A stretch of 64,000 nucleotides of DNA from Bathymodiolus brooksi (GCA_963680875.1 OY804583.1:37693982-37757981); one strand, 5' to 3'; positions 34,602 through 48,922 are shown, counted from the first letter of the stretch. Program-made: numbers and translations. The notes: generated by a model not told the origin, from the sequence alone.

Positions 34602-35947
34602 TTGGGTTTAACTAGTTTTATTGACCTAAAAGCTCCCCTCTAGGTGAAACACTGCATTCATAGAAGTGCTTCCCACATGTGACTTCAATAAAAGTGGCTG
34701 GGTTTAACTAGTTTTATTGACCTAAAGCACCCCTCTTAGTGAAACACTGCGTTCAGAGAAGTGCTTCCCACATGTGACTTCAATAAAAAGTGGCTGGGTT
34801 TAACTAGTTTTATTGACCTAAAGCTCCCCTCTTAGTGAAACACTGCATTCATAGAAGTGCTTCCCACATGTGACTTCAATAAAAAGTGGCTGGGTTTAAC
34901 TAGTTTTATTAGCCTAAAGCTCCCCTCTTAGTGAAACACTGCGTTCATAGAAGTGCTTCCCACATGTGACTTCAATAAAAAGTGGCTGGGTTTAACTAGT
35001 TTTATTGACCTAAAGCTTCCCTCTTAGTGAAACACTGCGTTCATAGAAGTGCTTCCCACATGCGACTTCAATAACAAGTGGCTGGGTTTAACTAGTTTTA
35101 TTGACCTAAAGCTCCCCTCTTAGTGAAGCACTGCGTTCATAGAAGTGATTCCCACATGTGACTTCAATAAAAAGTGGCTGGGTTTAACTAGTTTTATTGA
35201 CCTAAAGCTTCCCTCTTAGTGAAACACTGCGTTCATAGAAGTGCTTCCCACATGTGACTTAAATAAAAGGTGGCTGGGTTTAACTAGTTTTATTGACCTA
35301 AAGCTCCCCTCTTATTGAAACACTGCATTCATAGAAGTGCTTCCCACATGTGACTTCAATAAAAGGTGGTTGGGTTTAACTAGTTTTATTGACCTAAAAG
35401 CTCCCCTCTAGGTGAAACACTGCATTCATAGAAGTGCTTCCCACATGTGACTTCAATAAAAAGTGGCTGGGTTTAACTAGTTTTATTGACCTAAAGCACC
35501 CCTCTTAGTGAAACACTGCGTTCATAGAAGTGCTTCCCACATGTGACTTCAATAAAAAGTGGCTGGGTTTAACTAGTTTTATTGACCTAAAGCTCCCCTC
35601 TTAGTGAAACACTGAATTCATAGAAGTGCTTCCCACATGTGACTTCAATAAAAAGTGGCTGGGTTTAACTAGTTTTATTAGCCTAAAGCTCCCCTCTAGG
35701 TAAAACACTGTGTTCATAGAAGGTGCTTCCCACATTTGACTTCAATAAAAAGTGGCTGGGTTTAACTAGTTTTATTGACCTAAAGCTCCCCTCTTAGTGA
35801 AACACTTCGTTCATAGAAGTGCTTCCCACATGTGACTTAAATAAAAGGTGGCTGGGTTTAACTAGTTTTATTGACCTAAAGCTCCCCTCTTAGTGAAACA
35901 CTGCATTCATAGAGGTGCTTCCCACATGTGACTTCAATAAAACGTGG

Positions 35948-36715
35948 CTGGGTTTAACTAGTTTTATTGACCTAAAGCTCCCCTCTTAGTGAAACACTGC
36001 GTTCATAGAAGTGCTTCCCACATGTGACTTCATTAAAAAGTGGCTGGGTTTAACTAGTTTTATTGACCTAAAGCTCCCCTCTTAGTGAAACACTGCATTC
36101 ATAGAAGTGCTTCCCACATGTGACTTCAATAAACAGTGGCTGGGTTTAACTAGTTTTATTGACCTAAAGCTCCCCTCTTAGTGAAACACTGCGTTCATAG
36201 AAGTGCTTCCCACATGTGACTTCATTAAAAAGTGGCTGGGTTTAACTAGTTTTATTGACCTAAAGCTCCCCTCTAGGTGAAACACTGCGTTCATAGAAGT
36301 GCTTCCCACATGTGACTTCAATAAAAAGTGGCTGGGTTTAACTAGTTTTATTGACCTAAAGCTCCCCTCTTAGTGAAACACTGCGTTCATAGAAGTGCTT
36401 CCCACATGTGACTTCATTAAAAAGTGGCTGGGTTTAACTAGTTTTATTGACCTAAAGCTCCCCTCTTAGTGAAACACTGCATTCATAGAAGTGCTTCCCA
36501 CATGTGACTTCAATAAACAGTGGCTGGGTTTAACTAGTTTTATTGACCTAAAGCTCCCCTCTTAGTGAAACACTGCGTTCATAGAAGTGCTTCCCACATG
36601 TGACTTCATTAAAAAGTGGCTGGGTTTAACTAGTTTTATTGACCTAAAGCTCCCCTCTAGGTGAAACACTGCGTTCATAGAAGTGCTTCCCACATGTGAC
36701 TTCAATAAAAAGTGG
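35948..36715 (+). repeat. Tandem 4-mer HOR, two copies of 384 bp
   Basis: The four-monomer run K (CATTAAAA), J (AATAAACAG), K, CTCTAGGTG occurs at 35948-36331 and again at 36332-36715 with no visible difference. AAACAG lies at 36131 and 36515. The smallest HOR in the window and apparently one of the most recent duplications. Confidence 0.85.
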
Positions 36716-38061
36716 CTGGGTTTAACTAGTTTTATTGACCTAAAGCTCCCCTCTTATTGAAACACTGCATTCATAGAAGTGCTTCCCACATGTGACTTCA
36801 ATTAAAGGTGGCTGGGTTTAACTAGTTTTATTGACCTAAAAGCTCCCCTCTAGGTGAAACACTGCATTCATAGAAGTGCTTCCCACATGTGACTTCAATA
36901 AAAAGTGGCTGGGTTTAACTAGTTTTATTGACCTAAAGCACCCCTCTTAGTGAAACACTGCGTTCATAGAAGTGCTTCCCATATGTGACTTCAATAAAAA
37001 GTGGCTGGGTTTAACTAGTTTTATTGACCTAAAGCTCCCCTCTTAGTGAAACACTGCGTTCATAGAAGTGCTTCCCACATGTGACTTCAATAAAAAGTGG
37101 CTGGGTTTAACTAGTTTTATTGACCTAAAACTCCCCTCTAGGTGAAACAATGCATTCATAGAAGTGCTTCCCACATGTGACTTCAATAAAAAGTGGCTGG
37201 GATTAACTAGTTTTATTGACCTAAAGCTCCACTCTTAGTGAAACACTGCATTCATAGAAGTGCTTCCCACATGTGACTTCAATAAAAAGTGGCTGGGTTT
37301 AACTAGTTTTATTGACCTAAAGCTCCCCTCTTAGTGAAACACTGCATTCATAGAAGTGCTTCCCACATGTGACTTCAATAAAAAGTGGCTGGGTTTAACT
37401 AGTTTTATTAGCCTAAAGCTCCCCTCTTAGTGAAACACTGCGTTCATAGAAGTGCTTCCCACATGTGACTTCAATAAAAAGTGGCTGGGTTTAACTAGTT
37501 TTATTGACCTAAAGCTTCCCTCTTAGTGAAACACTGCGTTCATAGAAGTGCTTCCCACATGCGACTTCAATAACAAGTGGCTGGGTTTAACTAGTTTTAT
37601 TGACCTAAAGCTCCCCTCTTAGTGAAGCACTGCGTTCATAGAAGTGCTTCCCACATGTGACTTCAATAAAAAGTGGCTGGGTTTAACTAGTTTTATTGAC
37701 CTAAAGCTTCCCTCTTAGTCAAACACTGCGTTCATAGAAGTGCTTCCCACATGTGACTTCAATAAAAAGTGGCTGGGTTTAACTAGTTTTATTGACCTAA
37801 ATCTCCCCTCTTAGTGAAACACTGTGTTCATAGAAGTGCTCTCCACATGTGACTTCAATAAAAAGTGGCTGGGTTTAACTAGTTTTATTGACCTAAAGCT
37901 CCCCTCTTATTGAAACACTGCATTCATAGAAGTGCTTCCCACATGTGACTTCAATAAAAGGTGGTTGGGTTTAACTAGTTTTATTGACCTAAAAGCTCCC
38001 CTCTTAGTGAAACACTGCATTCATAGAAGTGCTTCCCACATGTGACTTCAATAAAAAGTGG

Positions 38062-40369
38062 CTGGGTTTAACTAGTTTTATTGACCTAAAGCTCCCCTCT
38101 TAGTGAAACACTGCGTTCATAGAAGTGCTTCCCACATGTGACTTCAATAAAAAGTGGCTGGGTTTAACTAGTTTTATTGACCTAAAGCTGCCCTCATAGT
38201 GAAACACTGCATTCATAGAAGTGCTTCCCACATGTGACTTCAATAAAAAGTGGCTGGGTTTAACTAGTTTTATTGACCTAAAGCTCCCCTCTTAGTAAAA
38301 CACTGTGTTCATAGAAGGTGCTTCCCACATGTGACTTCAATAAAAAGTGGCTGGGTTTAACTAGTTTTATTGACCTAAAGCTCCCCTCTTAGTGAAACAC
38401 TTCGTTCATAGAAGTGCTTCCCACATGTGACTTAAATAAAAGGTGGCTGGGTTTAACTAGTTTTATTGACCTAAAGCTCCCCTCTTAGTGAAACACTTCA
38501 TTCATAGAAGTGCTTCCCACATGTGACTTCAATAAAAAGTGGCTGGGTTTAACTAGTTTTATTGACCTAAAGCTCCCCTCTTAGTGAAACACTGCGTTCA
38601 TAGAAGTGCTTCCCACATGTGACTTCATTAAAAAGTGGCTGGGTTTAACTAGTTTTATTGACCTAAAACTCCCCTCTTAGTGAAACACTGCATTCATAGA
38701 AGTGTTTCCCACATGTGACTTCAATAAACAGTGGCTGGGTTTAACTAGTTTTATTGACCTAAAGCTCCCCTCTTAGTGAAACACTGCGTTCATAGAAGTG
38801 CTTCCCACATGTGACTTCATTAAAAAGTGGCTGGGTTTAACTAGTTTTATTGACCTAAAGCTCCCCTCTAGGTGAAACACTGCGTTCATAGAAGTGCTTC
38901 CCACATGTGACTTCAATAAAAAGTGGCTGGGTTTAACTAGTTTTATTGACCTAAAGCTCCCCTCTTATTGAAACACTGCATTCATAGAAGTGCTTCCCAC
39001 ATGTGACTTCAATAAAAGGTGGTTGGGTTTAACTAGTTTTATTGACCTAAAAGCTCCCCTCTAGGTGAAACACTGCATTCATAGAAGTGCTTCCCACATG
39101 CGACTTCAATAAAAAGTGGCTGGGTTTAACTAGTTTTATTGACCTAAAGCACCCCTCTTAGTGAAACACTGCGTTCATAGAAGTGCTTCCCACATGTGAC
39201 TTCAATAAAAAGTGGCTGGGTTTAACTAGTTTTATTGACCTAAAGCTCCCCTCTTAGTGAAACACTGCGTTCATAGAAGTGCTTCCCACATGTGACTTCA
39301 ATAAAAAGTGGCTGGGTTTAACTAGTTTTATTGACCTAAAGCTGCCCTCATAGTGAAACACTGCATTCATAGAAGTGCTTCCCACATGTGACTTCAATAA
39401 AAAGTGGCTGGGTTTAACTAGTTTTATTGACCTAAAGCTCCCCTCTTAGTAAAACACTGTGTTCATAGAAGGTGCTTCCCACATGTGACTTCAATAAAAA
39501 GTGGCTGGGTTTAACTAGTTTTATTGACCTAAAGCTCCCCTCTTAGTGAAACACTTCGTTCATAGAAGTGCTTCCCACATGTGACTTAAATAAAAAGTGG
39601 CTGGGTTTAACTAGTTTTATTGACCTAAAGCTCCCCTCTTAGTGAAACACTTCATTCATAGAAGTGCTTCCCACATGTGACTTCAATAAAAAGTGGCTGG
39701 GTTTAACTAGTTTTATTGACCTAAAGCTCCCCTCTTAGTGAAACACTGCGTTCATAGAAGTGCTTCCCACATGTGACTTCATTAAAAAGTGGCTGGGTTT
39801 AACTAGTTTTATTGACCTAAAGCTCCCCTCTTAGTGAAACACTGCATTCATAGAAGTCCTTCCCACATGTGACTTCAATAAACAGTGGCTGGGTTTAACT
39901 AGTTTTATTGACCTAAAGCTCCCCTCTTAGTGAAACACTGCGTTCATAGAAGTGCTTCCCACATGTGACTTCATTAAAAAGTGGCTGGGTTTAACTAGTT
40001 TTATTGACCTAAAGCTCCCCTCTAGGTGAAACACTGCGTTCATAGAAGTGCTTCCCACATGTGACTTCAATAAAAAGTGGCTGGGTTTAACTAGTTTTAT
40101 TGACCTAAAGCTCCCCTCTTATTGAAACACTGCATTCATAGAAGTGCTTCCCACATGTGACTTCAATAAAAGGTGGTTGGGTTTAACTAGTTTTATTGAC
40201 CTAAAAGCTCCCCTCTAGGTGAAACACTGCATTCATAGAAGTGCTTCCCACATGCGACTTCAATAAAAAGTGGCTGGGTTTAACTAGTTTTATTGACCTA
40301 AAGCACCCCTCTTAGTGAAACACTGCGTTCATAGAAGTGCTTCCCACATGTGACTTCAATAAAAAGTGG
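38062..40369 (+). repeat. Tandem 12-mer HOR, two copies of 1154 bp
   Basis: Copies 38062-39215 and 39216-40369. Markers at 1154 bp: CTGCCCTCATAG (38187 and 39341), the variant type A with CTTAGTAAAA, a type-L monomer, CACTTCATTC, K, J, K, CTCTAGGTG, CTTATTG with GGTTGGG, and type B with CATGCGAC (39101 and 40255). Small private differences: AAAACTCCCC and GTGTTTCCC in the left copy, GTCCTTCCC in the right. Confidence 0.84.
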
Positions 40370-42260
40370 CTGGGTTTAACTAGTTTTATTGACCTAAAGC
40401 TCCCCTCTTAGTGAAACACTGAATTCATAGAAGTGCTTCCCACATGTGACTTCAATAAAAAGTGGCTGGGTTTAACTAGTTTTATTAGCCTAAAGCTCCC
40501 CTCTAGGTAAAACACTGTGTTCATAGAAGGTGCTTCCCACATGTGACTTCAATAAAAAGTGGCTGGGTTTAACTAGTTTTATTGACCTAAAGCTCCCCTC
40601 TTAGTGAAACACTTCGTTCATAGAAGTGCTTCCCACATGTGACTTAAATAAAAGGTGGCTGGGTTTAACTAGTTTTATTGACCTAAAGCTCCCCTCTTAG
40701 TGAAACACTGCATTCATAGAGGTGCTTCCCACATGTGACTTCAATAAAACGTGGCTGGGTTTAACTAGTTTTATTGACCTAAAGCTCCCCTCTTAGTGAA
40801 ACACTGCGTTCATAGAAGTGCTTCCCACATGTGACTTCATTAAAAAGTGGTTGGGTTTAACTAGTTTTATTGACCTAAAGCTCCCCTCTTAGTGAAACAC
40901 TGCATTCATAGAAGTGCTTCCCACATGTGACTTCAATAAACAGTGGCTGGGTTTAACTAGTTTTATTGACCTAAAACTCCCCTCTTAGTGAAACACTGCG
41001 TTCATAGAAGTGCTTCCCACATGTGACTTCATTAAAAAGTGGCTGGGTTTAACTAGTTTTATTGACCTAAAGCTCCCCTCTAGGTGAAACACTGCGTTCA
41101 TAGAAGTGCTTCCCACATGTGACTTCAATAAAAAGTGGCTGGGTTTAACTAGTTTTATTGACCTAAAGCTCCCCTCTTATTGAAACACTGCATTCATAGA
41201 AGTGCTTCCCACATGTGACTTCAATAAAAGGTGGTTGGGTTTAACTAGTTTTATTGACCTAAAAGCTCCCCTCTTAGTGAAACACTGCATTCATAGAAGT
41301 GCTTCCCACATGTGACTTCAATAAAAGTGGCTGGGTTTAACTAGTTTTATTGACCTAAAGCACCCCTCTTAGTGAAACACTGCGTTCATAGAAGTGCTTC
41401 CCACATGTGACTTCAATAAAAAGTGGCTGGGTTTAACTAGTTTTATTGACCTAAAGCTCCCCTCTTAGTGAAACACTGCATTCATAGAAGTGCTTCCCAC
41501 ATGTGACTTCAATAAAAAGTGGCTGGGTTTAACTAGTTTTATTAGCCTAAAGCTCCCCTCTTAGTGAAACACTGCGTTCATAGAAGTGCTTCCCACATGT
41601 GACTTCAATAAAAAGTGGCTGGGTTTAACTAGTTTTATTGACCTAAAGCTTCCCTCTTAGTGAAACACTGCGTTCATAGAAGTGCTTCCCACATGCGACT
41701 TCAATAACAAGTGGCTGGGTTTAACTAGTTTTATTGACCTAAAGCTCCCCTCTTAGTGAAGCACTGCGTTCATAGAAGTGCTTCCCACATGTGACTTCAA
41801 TAAAAAGTGGCTGGGTTTAACTAGTTTTATTGACCTAAAGCTTCCCTCTTAGTCAAACACTGCGTTCATAGAAGTGCTTCCCACATGTGACTTCAATAAA
41901 AAGTGGCTGGGTTTAACTAGTTTTATTGACCTAAATCTCCCCTCTTAGTGAAACACTGTGTTCATAGAAGTGCTCTCCACATGTGACTTCAATAAAAAGT
42001 GGCTGGGTTTAACTAGTTTTATTGACCTAAAGCTCCCCTCTTATTGAAACACTGCATTCATAGAAGTGCTTCCCACATGTGACTTCAATAAAAGGTGGTT
42101 GGGTTTAACTAGTTTTATTGACCTAAAAGCTCCCCTCTTAGTGAAACACTGCATTCATAGAAGTGCTTCCCACATGTGATTTCAATAAAAAGTGGCTGGG
42201 TTTAACTAGTTTTATTGACCTAAAGCACCCCTCTTAGTGAAACACTGCGTTCATAGAAGT
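40370..42260 (+). repeat. 20-mer block, left copy of a duplication at 43253
   Basis: Starts with the GAATTC monomer and an ATTAGCC type-A hybrid (40484), then type L, GAGGTGC (40719), K, J, K, CTCTAGGTG, CTTATTG, B and D. It continues into the E-F-G-H-I cassette (ATTAGCC 41541, CTTAGTCAAAC, AAATCTCCCC). The first half recurs at an offset of 2883 bp and the second half at 3747 bp. The difference is exactly 864 bp, the length of the internal 9-mer duplication in the right copy. The right limit is approximate. Confidence 0.78.
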
Positions 42261-43252
42261 GCTTCCCACATGTGACTTCAATAAAACGTGGCTGGGTTTA
42301 ACTAGTTTTATTGACCTAAAGCTCCCCTCTTAGTGAAACACTGCGTTCATAGAAGTGCTTCCCACATGTGACTTAAATAAAAGGTGGCTGGGTTTAACTA
42401 GTTTTATTGACCTAAAGCTCCCCTCTTAGTGAAACACTGCATTCATAGAAGTGCTTCCCACATGTGACTTCAATAAAAAGTGGCTGGGTTTAACTAGTTT
42501 TATTGACCTAAAGCTCCCCTCTTAGTGAAACACTGCGTTCATAGAAGTGCTTCCCACATGTGACTTCATTAAACAGTGGCTGGGTTTAACTAGTTTTATT
42601 GACCTAAAGCTCCCCTCTTAGTGAAACACTGCGTTCATAGAAGTGCTTCCCACATGTGACTTCATTAAAAAGTGGCTGGGTTTAACTAGTTTTATTGACC
42701 TAAAGCTCCCCTCTAGGTGAAACACTGCGTTCATAGAAGTGCTTCCCACATGTGACTTCAATAAAAAGTGGCTGGGTTTAGCTAATTTTATTGACCTAAA
42801 GCTCCCCTCTTAGTGAAACACTGCGTTCATAGAAGTGCTTCCCACATGTGACTTCATTAAAAAGTGGCTGGGTTTAACTAGTTTTATTGACCTAAAGCTC
42901 CCCTCTAGGTGAAACACTGCGTTCATAGAAGTGCTTCCCACATGTGACTTCAATAAAAAGTGGCTGGGTTTAACTAGTTTTATTGACCTAAAGCTCCCCT
43001 CTTATTGAAACACTGCATTCATAGAAGTGCTTCCCACATGTGACTTCAATAAAAGGTGGTTGGGTTTAACTAGTTTTATTGACCTAAAAGCTCCCCTCTA
43101 GGTGAAACACTGCATTCATAGAAGTGCTTCCCACATGCGACTTCAATAAAAAGTGGCTGGGTTTAACTAGTTTTATTGACCTAAAGCACCCCTCTTAGTG
43201 AAACACTGCGTTCATAGAAGTGCTTCCCACATGTGACTTCAATAAAAAGTGG

Positions 43253-46020
43253 CTGGGTTTAACTAGTTTTATTGACCTAAAGCTCCCCTCTTAGTGAAAC
43301 ACTGAATTCATAGAAGTGCTTCCCACATGTGACTTCAATAAAAAGTGGCTGGGTTTAACTAGTTTTATTAGCCTAAAGCTCCCCTCTAGGTAAAACACTG
43401 TGTTCATAGAAGGTGCTTCCCACATGTGACTTCAATAAAAAGTGGCTGGGTTTAACTAGTTTTATTGACCTAAAGCTCCCCTCTTAGTGAAACACTTCGT
43501 TCATAGAAGTGCTTCCCACATGTGACTTAAATAAAAGGTGGCTGGGTTTAACTAGTTTTATTGACCTAAAGCTCCCCTCTTAGTGAAACACTGCATTCAT
43601 AGAGGTGCTTCCCACATGTGACTTCAATAAAACGTGGCTGGGTTTAACTAGTTTTATTGACCTAAAGCTCCCCTCTTAGTGAAACACTGCGTTCATAGAA
43701 GTGCTTCCCACATGTGACTTCATTAAAAAGTGGCTGGGTTTAACTAGTTTTATTGACCTAAAGCTCCCCTCTTAGTGAAACACTGCATTCATAGAAGTGC
43801 TTCCCACATGTGACTTCAATAAACAGTGGCTGGGTTTAACTAGTTTTATTGACCTAAAACTCCCCTCTTAGTGAAACACTGCGTTCATAGAAGTGCTTCC
43901 CACATGTGACTTCATTAAAAAGTGGCTGGGTTTAACTAGTTTTATTGACCTAAAGCTCCCCTCTAGGTGAAACACTGCGTTCATAGAAGTGCTTCCCACA
44001 TGTGACTTCAATAAAAAGTGGCTGGGTTTAACTAGTTTTATTGACCTAAAGCTCCCCTCTTATTGAAACACTGCATTCATAGAAGTGCTTCCCACATGTG
44101 ACTTCAATAAAAGGTGGTTGGGTTTAACTAGTTTTATTGACCTAAAAGCTCCCCTCTAGGTGAAACACTGCATTCATAGAAGTGCTTCCCACATGTGACT
44201 TCAATAAAAGTGGCTGGGTTTAACTAGTTTTATTGACCTAAAGCACCCCTCTTAGTGAAACACTGCGTTCATAGAAGTGCTTCCCACATGTGACTTCAAT
44301 ATAAAGTGGCTGGGTTTAACTAGTTTTATTGACCTAAAGCTCCCCTCTTAGTGAAACACTTCATTCATAGAAGTGCTTCCCACATGTGACTTAAATAAAA
44401 GGTGGCTGGGTTTAACTAGTTTTATTGACCTAAAGCTCCCCTCTTAGTGAAACACTGCATTCATAGAGGTGCTTCCCACATGTGACTTCAATAAAACGTG
44501 GCTGGGTTTAACTAGTTTTATTGACCTAAAGCTCCCCTCTTAGTGAAACACTGCGTTCATAGAAGTGCTTCCCACATGTGACTTCATTAAAAAGTGGCTG
44601 GGTTTAACTAGTTTTATTGACCTAAAGCTCCCCTCTTAGTGAAACACTGCATTCATAGAAGTGCTTCCCACATGTGACTTCAATAAACAGTGGCTGGGTT
44701 TAACTAGTTTTATTGACCTAAAACTCCCCTCTTAGTGAAACACTGCGTTCATAGAAGTGCTTCCCACATGTGACTTCATTAAAAAGTGGCTGGGTTTAAC
44801 TAGTTTTATTGACCTAAAGCTCCCCTCTAGGTGAAACACTGCGTTCATAGAAGTGCTTCCCACATGTGACTTCAATAAAAAGTGGCTGGGTTTAACTAGT
44901 TTTATTGACCTAAAGCTCCCCTCTTATTGAAACACTGCATTCATAGAAGTGCTTCCCACATGTGACTTCAATAAAAGGTGGTTGGGTTTAACTAGTTTTA
45001 TTGACCTAAAAGCTCCCCTCTAGGTGAAACACTGCATTCATAGAAGTGCTTCCCACATGTGACTTCAATAAAAGTGGCTGGGTTTAACTAGTTTTATTGA
45101 CCTAAAGCACCCCTCTTAGTGAAACACTGCGTTCATAGAAGTGCTTCCCACATGTGACTTCAATAAAAAGTGGCTGGGTTTAACTAGTTTTATTGACCTA
45201 AAGCTCCCCTCTTAGTGAAACACTGCATTCATAGAAGTGCTTCCCACATGTGACTTCAATAAAAAGTGGCTGGGTTTAACTAGTTTTATTAGCCTAAAGC
45301 TCCCCTCTTAGTGAAACACTGCGTTCATAGAAGTGCTTCCCACATGTGACTTCAATAAAAAGTGGCTGGGTTTAACTAGTTTTATTGACCTAAAGCTTCC
45401 CCCTTAGTGAAACACTGCGTTCATAGAAGTGCTTCCCACATGCGACTTCAATAACAAGTGGCTGGGTTTAACTAGTTTTATTGACCTAAAGCTCCCCTCT
45501 TAGTGAAGCACTGCGTTCATAGAAGTGCTTCCCACATGTGACTTCAATAAAAAGTGGCTGGGTTTAACTAGTTTTATTGACCTAAAGCTTCCCTCTTAGT
45601 CAAACACTGCGTTCATAGAAGTGCTTCCCACATGTGACTTCAATAAAAAGTGGCTGGGTTTAACTAGTTTTATTGACCTAAATCTCCCCTCTTAGTGAAA
45701 CACTGTGTTCATAGAAGTGCTCTCCACATGCGACTTCAATAAAAAGTGGCTGGGTTTAACTAGTTTTATTGACCTAAAGCTCCCCTCTTATTGAAACACT
45801 GCATTCATAGAAGTGCTTCCCACATGTGACTTCAATAAAAGGTGGTTGGGTTTAACTAGTTTTATTGACCTAAAAGCTCCCCTCTTAGTGAAACACTGCA
45901 TTCATAGAAGTGCTTCCCACATGTGACTTCAATAAAAAGTGGCTGGGTTTAACTAGTTTTATTGACCTAAAGCACCCCTCTTAGTGAAACACTGCGTTCA
46001 TAGAAGTGCTTCCCACATGT
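43253..46020 (+). repeat. Right copy of the 40.4 kb block with internal 9-mer expansion
   Basis: Corresponds to 40370 to about 42260. Inside it a nine-monomer unit of 864 bp is doubled: 43446-44309 and 44310-45173. GAGGTGC lies at 43602 and 44466, AAAACTCCCC at 43856 and 44720, and type B at 44144 and 45008. The E monomer at 45288 then resumes colinearity with 41541. This is the last block to contain a type-A monomer (43387). Confidence 0.8.
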
Positions 46021-48922
46021 GACTTCAATAAAAAGTGGCTGGGTTTAGCTAATTTTATTGACCTAAAGCTCCCCTCTTAGTGAAACACTGCGTTCATAGA
46101 AGTGCTTCCCACATGCGACTTCAATAACAAGTGGCTGGGTTTAACTAGTTTTATTGACCTAAAGCTCCCCTCTTAGTGAAGCACTGCGTTCATAGAAGTG
46201 CTTCCCACATGTGACTTCAATAAAAAGTGGCTGGGTTTAACTAGTTTTATTGACCTAAAGCTTCCCTCTTAGTCAAACACTGCGTTCATAGAAGTGCTTC
46301 CCACATGTGACTTCAATAAAAAGTGGCTGGGTTTAACTAGTTTTATTGACCTAAAGCACCGCTCTTAGTGAAACACTGCGTTCATAGAAGTGCTTCCCAC
46401 ATGTGACTTCAATAAAAAGTGGCTGGGTTTAACTAGTTTTATTGACCTAAATCTCCCCTCTTAGTGAAACACTGTGTTCATAGAAGTGCTCTCCACATGT
46501 GACTTCAATAAAAAGTGGCTGGGTTTAACTAGTTTTATTGACCTAAAGATCCCCTCTAGGTGAAACACTGCGTTCATAGAAGTGCTTCCCACATGTGACT
46601 TCAATAAAAAGTGGCTGGGTTTAACTAGTTTTATTGACCTAAAGCTCCCCTCTTAGTGAAACACTGCGTTCATAGAAGTGCTTCCCACATGTGACTTCAA
46701 TAAAAAGTGGATGGGTTTAACTAGTTTTATTGACCTAAAGCTCCCCTCTTAGTGAAACACTGCATTCATAGAAGTGCTTCCCACATGTGACTTTAATAAA
46801 AAAGTGGCTGGGTTTAACTAGTTTTATTGACCTAAAGCTCCCCTCTTAGTGAAACACTGCGTTCATAGAAGTGCTTCCCACATGTGACTTCATTAAAAAG
46901 TGGCTGGGTTTAACTAGTTTTATTGACCTAAAGCTCCCCTCTAGGTGAAACACTGCGTTCATAGAAGTGCTTCCCACATGTGACTTCAATAAAAAGTGGC
47001 TGGGTTTAACTAGTTTTATTGACCTAAAGCTCCCCTCTTATTGAAACACTGCATTCATAGAAGTGCTTCCCACATGTGACTTCAATAAAAGGTGGCTGGG
47101 TTTAACTAGTTTTATTGACCTAAAAGCTCCCCTCTCGGTGAAACACTGCATTCATAGAAGTGCTTCCCACATGTGACTTCAATAAAAAGTGGCTGGGTTT
47201 AACTAGTTTTATTGACCTAAAGCACCCCTCTTAGTGAAACACTGCGTTCATAGAAGTGCTTCCCACATGTGACTTCAATAAAAAGTGGCTGGGTTTAACT
47301 AGTTTTATTGACCTAAAGCTCCCCTCTTAGTGAAACACTGCGTTCATAGAAGTGCTTCCCACATGTGACTTCAATAAAAAGTGGCTGGGTTTAACTAGTT
47401 TTATTGACCTAAAACTCCCCTCTAGGTGAAACAATGCATTCATAGAAGTGCTTCCCACATGTGACTTCAATAAAAAGTGGCTGGGATTAACTAGTTTTAT
47501 TGACCTAAAGCTCCACTCTTAGTGAAACACTGCATTCATAGAAATGCTTCCCACATGTGACTTCAATAAAAAAGTGGCTGGGTTTAACTAGTTTTATTGA
47601 CCTAAAGCTCCCCTCTTAGTGAAACACTGCATTCATAGAAGTGCTTCCCACATGTGACTTCAATAAAAAGTGGCTGGGTTTAACTAGTTTTATTGACCTA
47701 AAGCTCCCCTCTTAGTGAAAGACTGCGTTCATAGAAGTGCTTCCCACATGTGACTTCAATAAAAAGTGGCTGGGTTTAACTAGTTTTATTGACCTAAAGC
47801 TGCCCTCATAGTGAAACACTGCATTCATAGAAGTGCTTCCCACATGTGACTTCAATAAAAAGTGGCTGGGTTTAACTAGTTTTATTGACCTAAAGCTCCC
47901 CTCTTAGTGAAACACTTCGTTCATAGAAGTGCTTCCCACATGTGATTTCAATAAAAAGTGGCTGGGTTTAACTAGTTTTATTGACCTAAAGCTCCCCTCT
48001 TAGTGAAACACTTCGTTCATAGAAGTGCTTCCCACATGTGACTTAAATAAAAGGTGGCTGGGTTTAACTAGTTTTATTGACCTAAAGCTCCCCTCTTAGT
48101 GAAACACTGCATTCATAGAGGTGCTTCCCACATGTGACTTCAATAAAAAGTGGCTGGGTTTAACTAGTTTTATTGACCTAAAGCTCCCCTCTTAGTGAAA
48201 CACTGCGTTCATAGAAGTGCTTCCCACATGTGACTTCATTAAAAAGTGGCTGGGTTTAACTAGTTTTATTGACCTAAAGCTCTCCTCTTAGTGAAACACT
48301 GCATTCATAGAAGTGCTTCCCACATGTGACTTCAATAAACAGTGGCTGGGTTTAACTAGTTTTATTGACCTAAAGCTCCCCTCTTAGTGAAACACTGCGT
48401 TCATAGAAGTGCTTCCCACATGTGACTTCATTAAAAAGTGGCTGGGTTTAACTAGTTTTATTGACCTAAAGCTCCCCTCTAGGTGAAACACTGCGTTCAT
48501 AGAAGTGCTTCCCACATGTGACTTCAATAAAAAGTGGCTGGGTTTAACTAGTTTTATTGACCTAAAGATCCCCTCTTATTGAAACACTGCATTCATAGAA
48601 GTGCTTCCCACATGTGACTTCAATAAAAGGTGGTTGGGTTTAACTAGTTTTATTGACCTAAAAGCTCCCCTCTAGGTGAAACACTGCATTCATAGAAGTG
48701 CTTCCCACATGTGACTTCAATAAAAAGTGGCTGGGTTTAACTAGTTTTATTGACCTAAAGCACCCCTCTTAGTGAAACACTGCGTTCATAGAAGTGCTTC
48801 CCACATGTGACTTCAATAAAAAGTGGCTGGGTTTAACTAGTTTTATTGACCTAAAGCTCCCCTCTTAGTGAAACACTGCATTCATAGAAGTGCTTCCCAC
48901 ATGTGACTTCAATAAAAAGTGG
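46021..48922 (+). repeat. Mosaic segment joining the middle and right domains
   Basis: About 30 monomers with no adjacent tandem copy. It opens with TTTAGCTAATTT (46046), which also occurs at 42777, and an F-G-H-I run. It continues with a stretch (about 46.8-47.9 kb) colinear with 29.2-30.1 kb, including CTTTAATAAA, K, CTTATTG, type B, AAAACTCCCC with GAAACAATGC, GGGATTAAC (47483) and CTCATAGTG. Private changes: CTCTCGGTG near 47131, GAAATGCTT near 47541 and GAAAGACTG near 47719. Confidence 0.68.
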
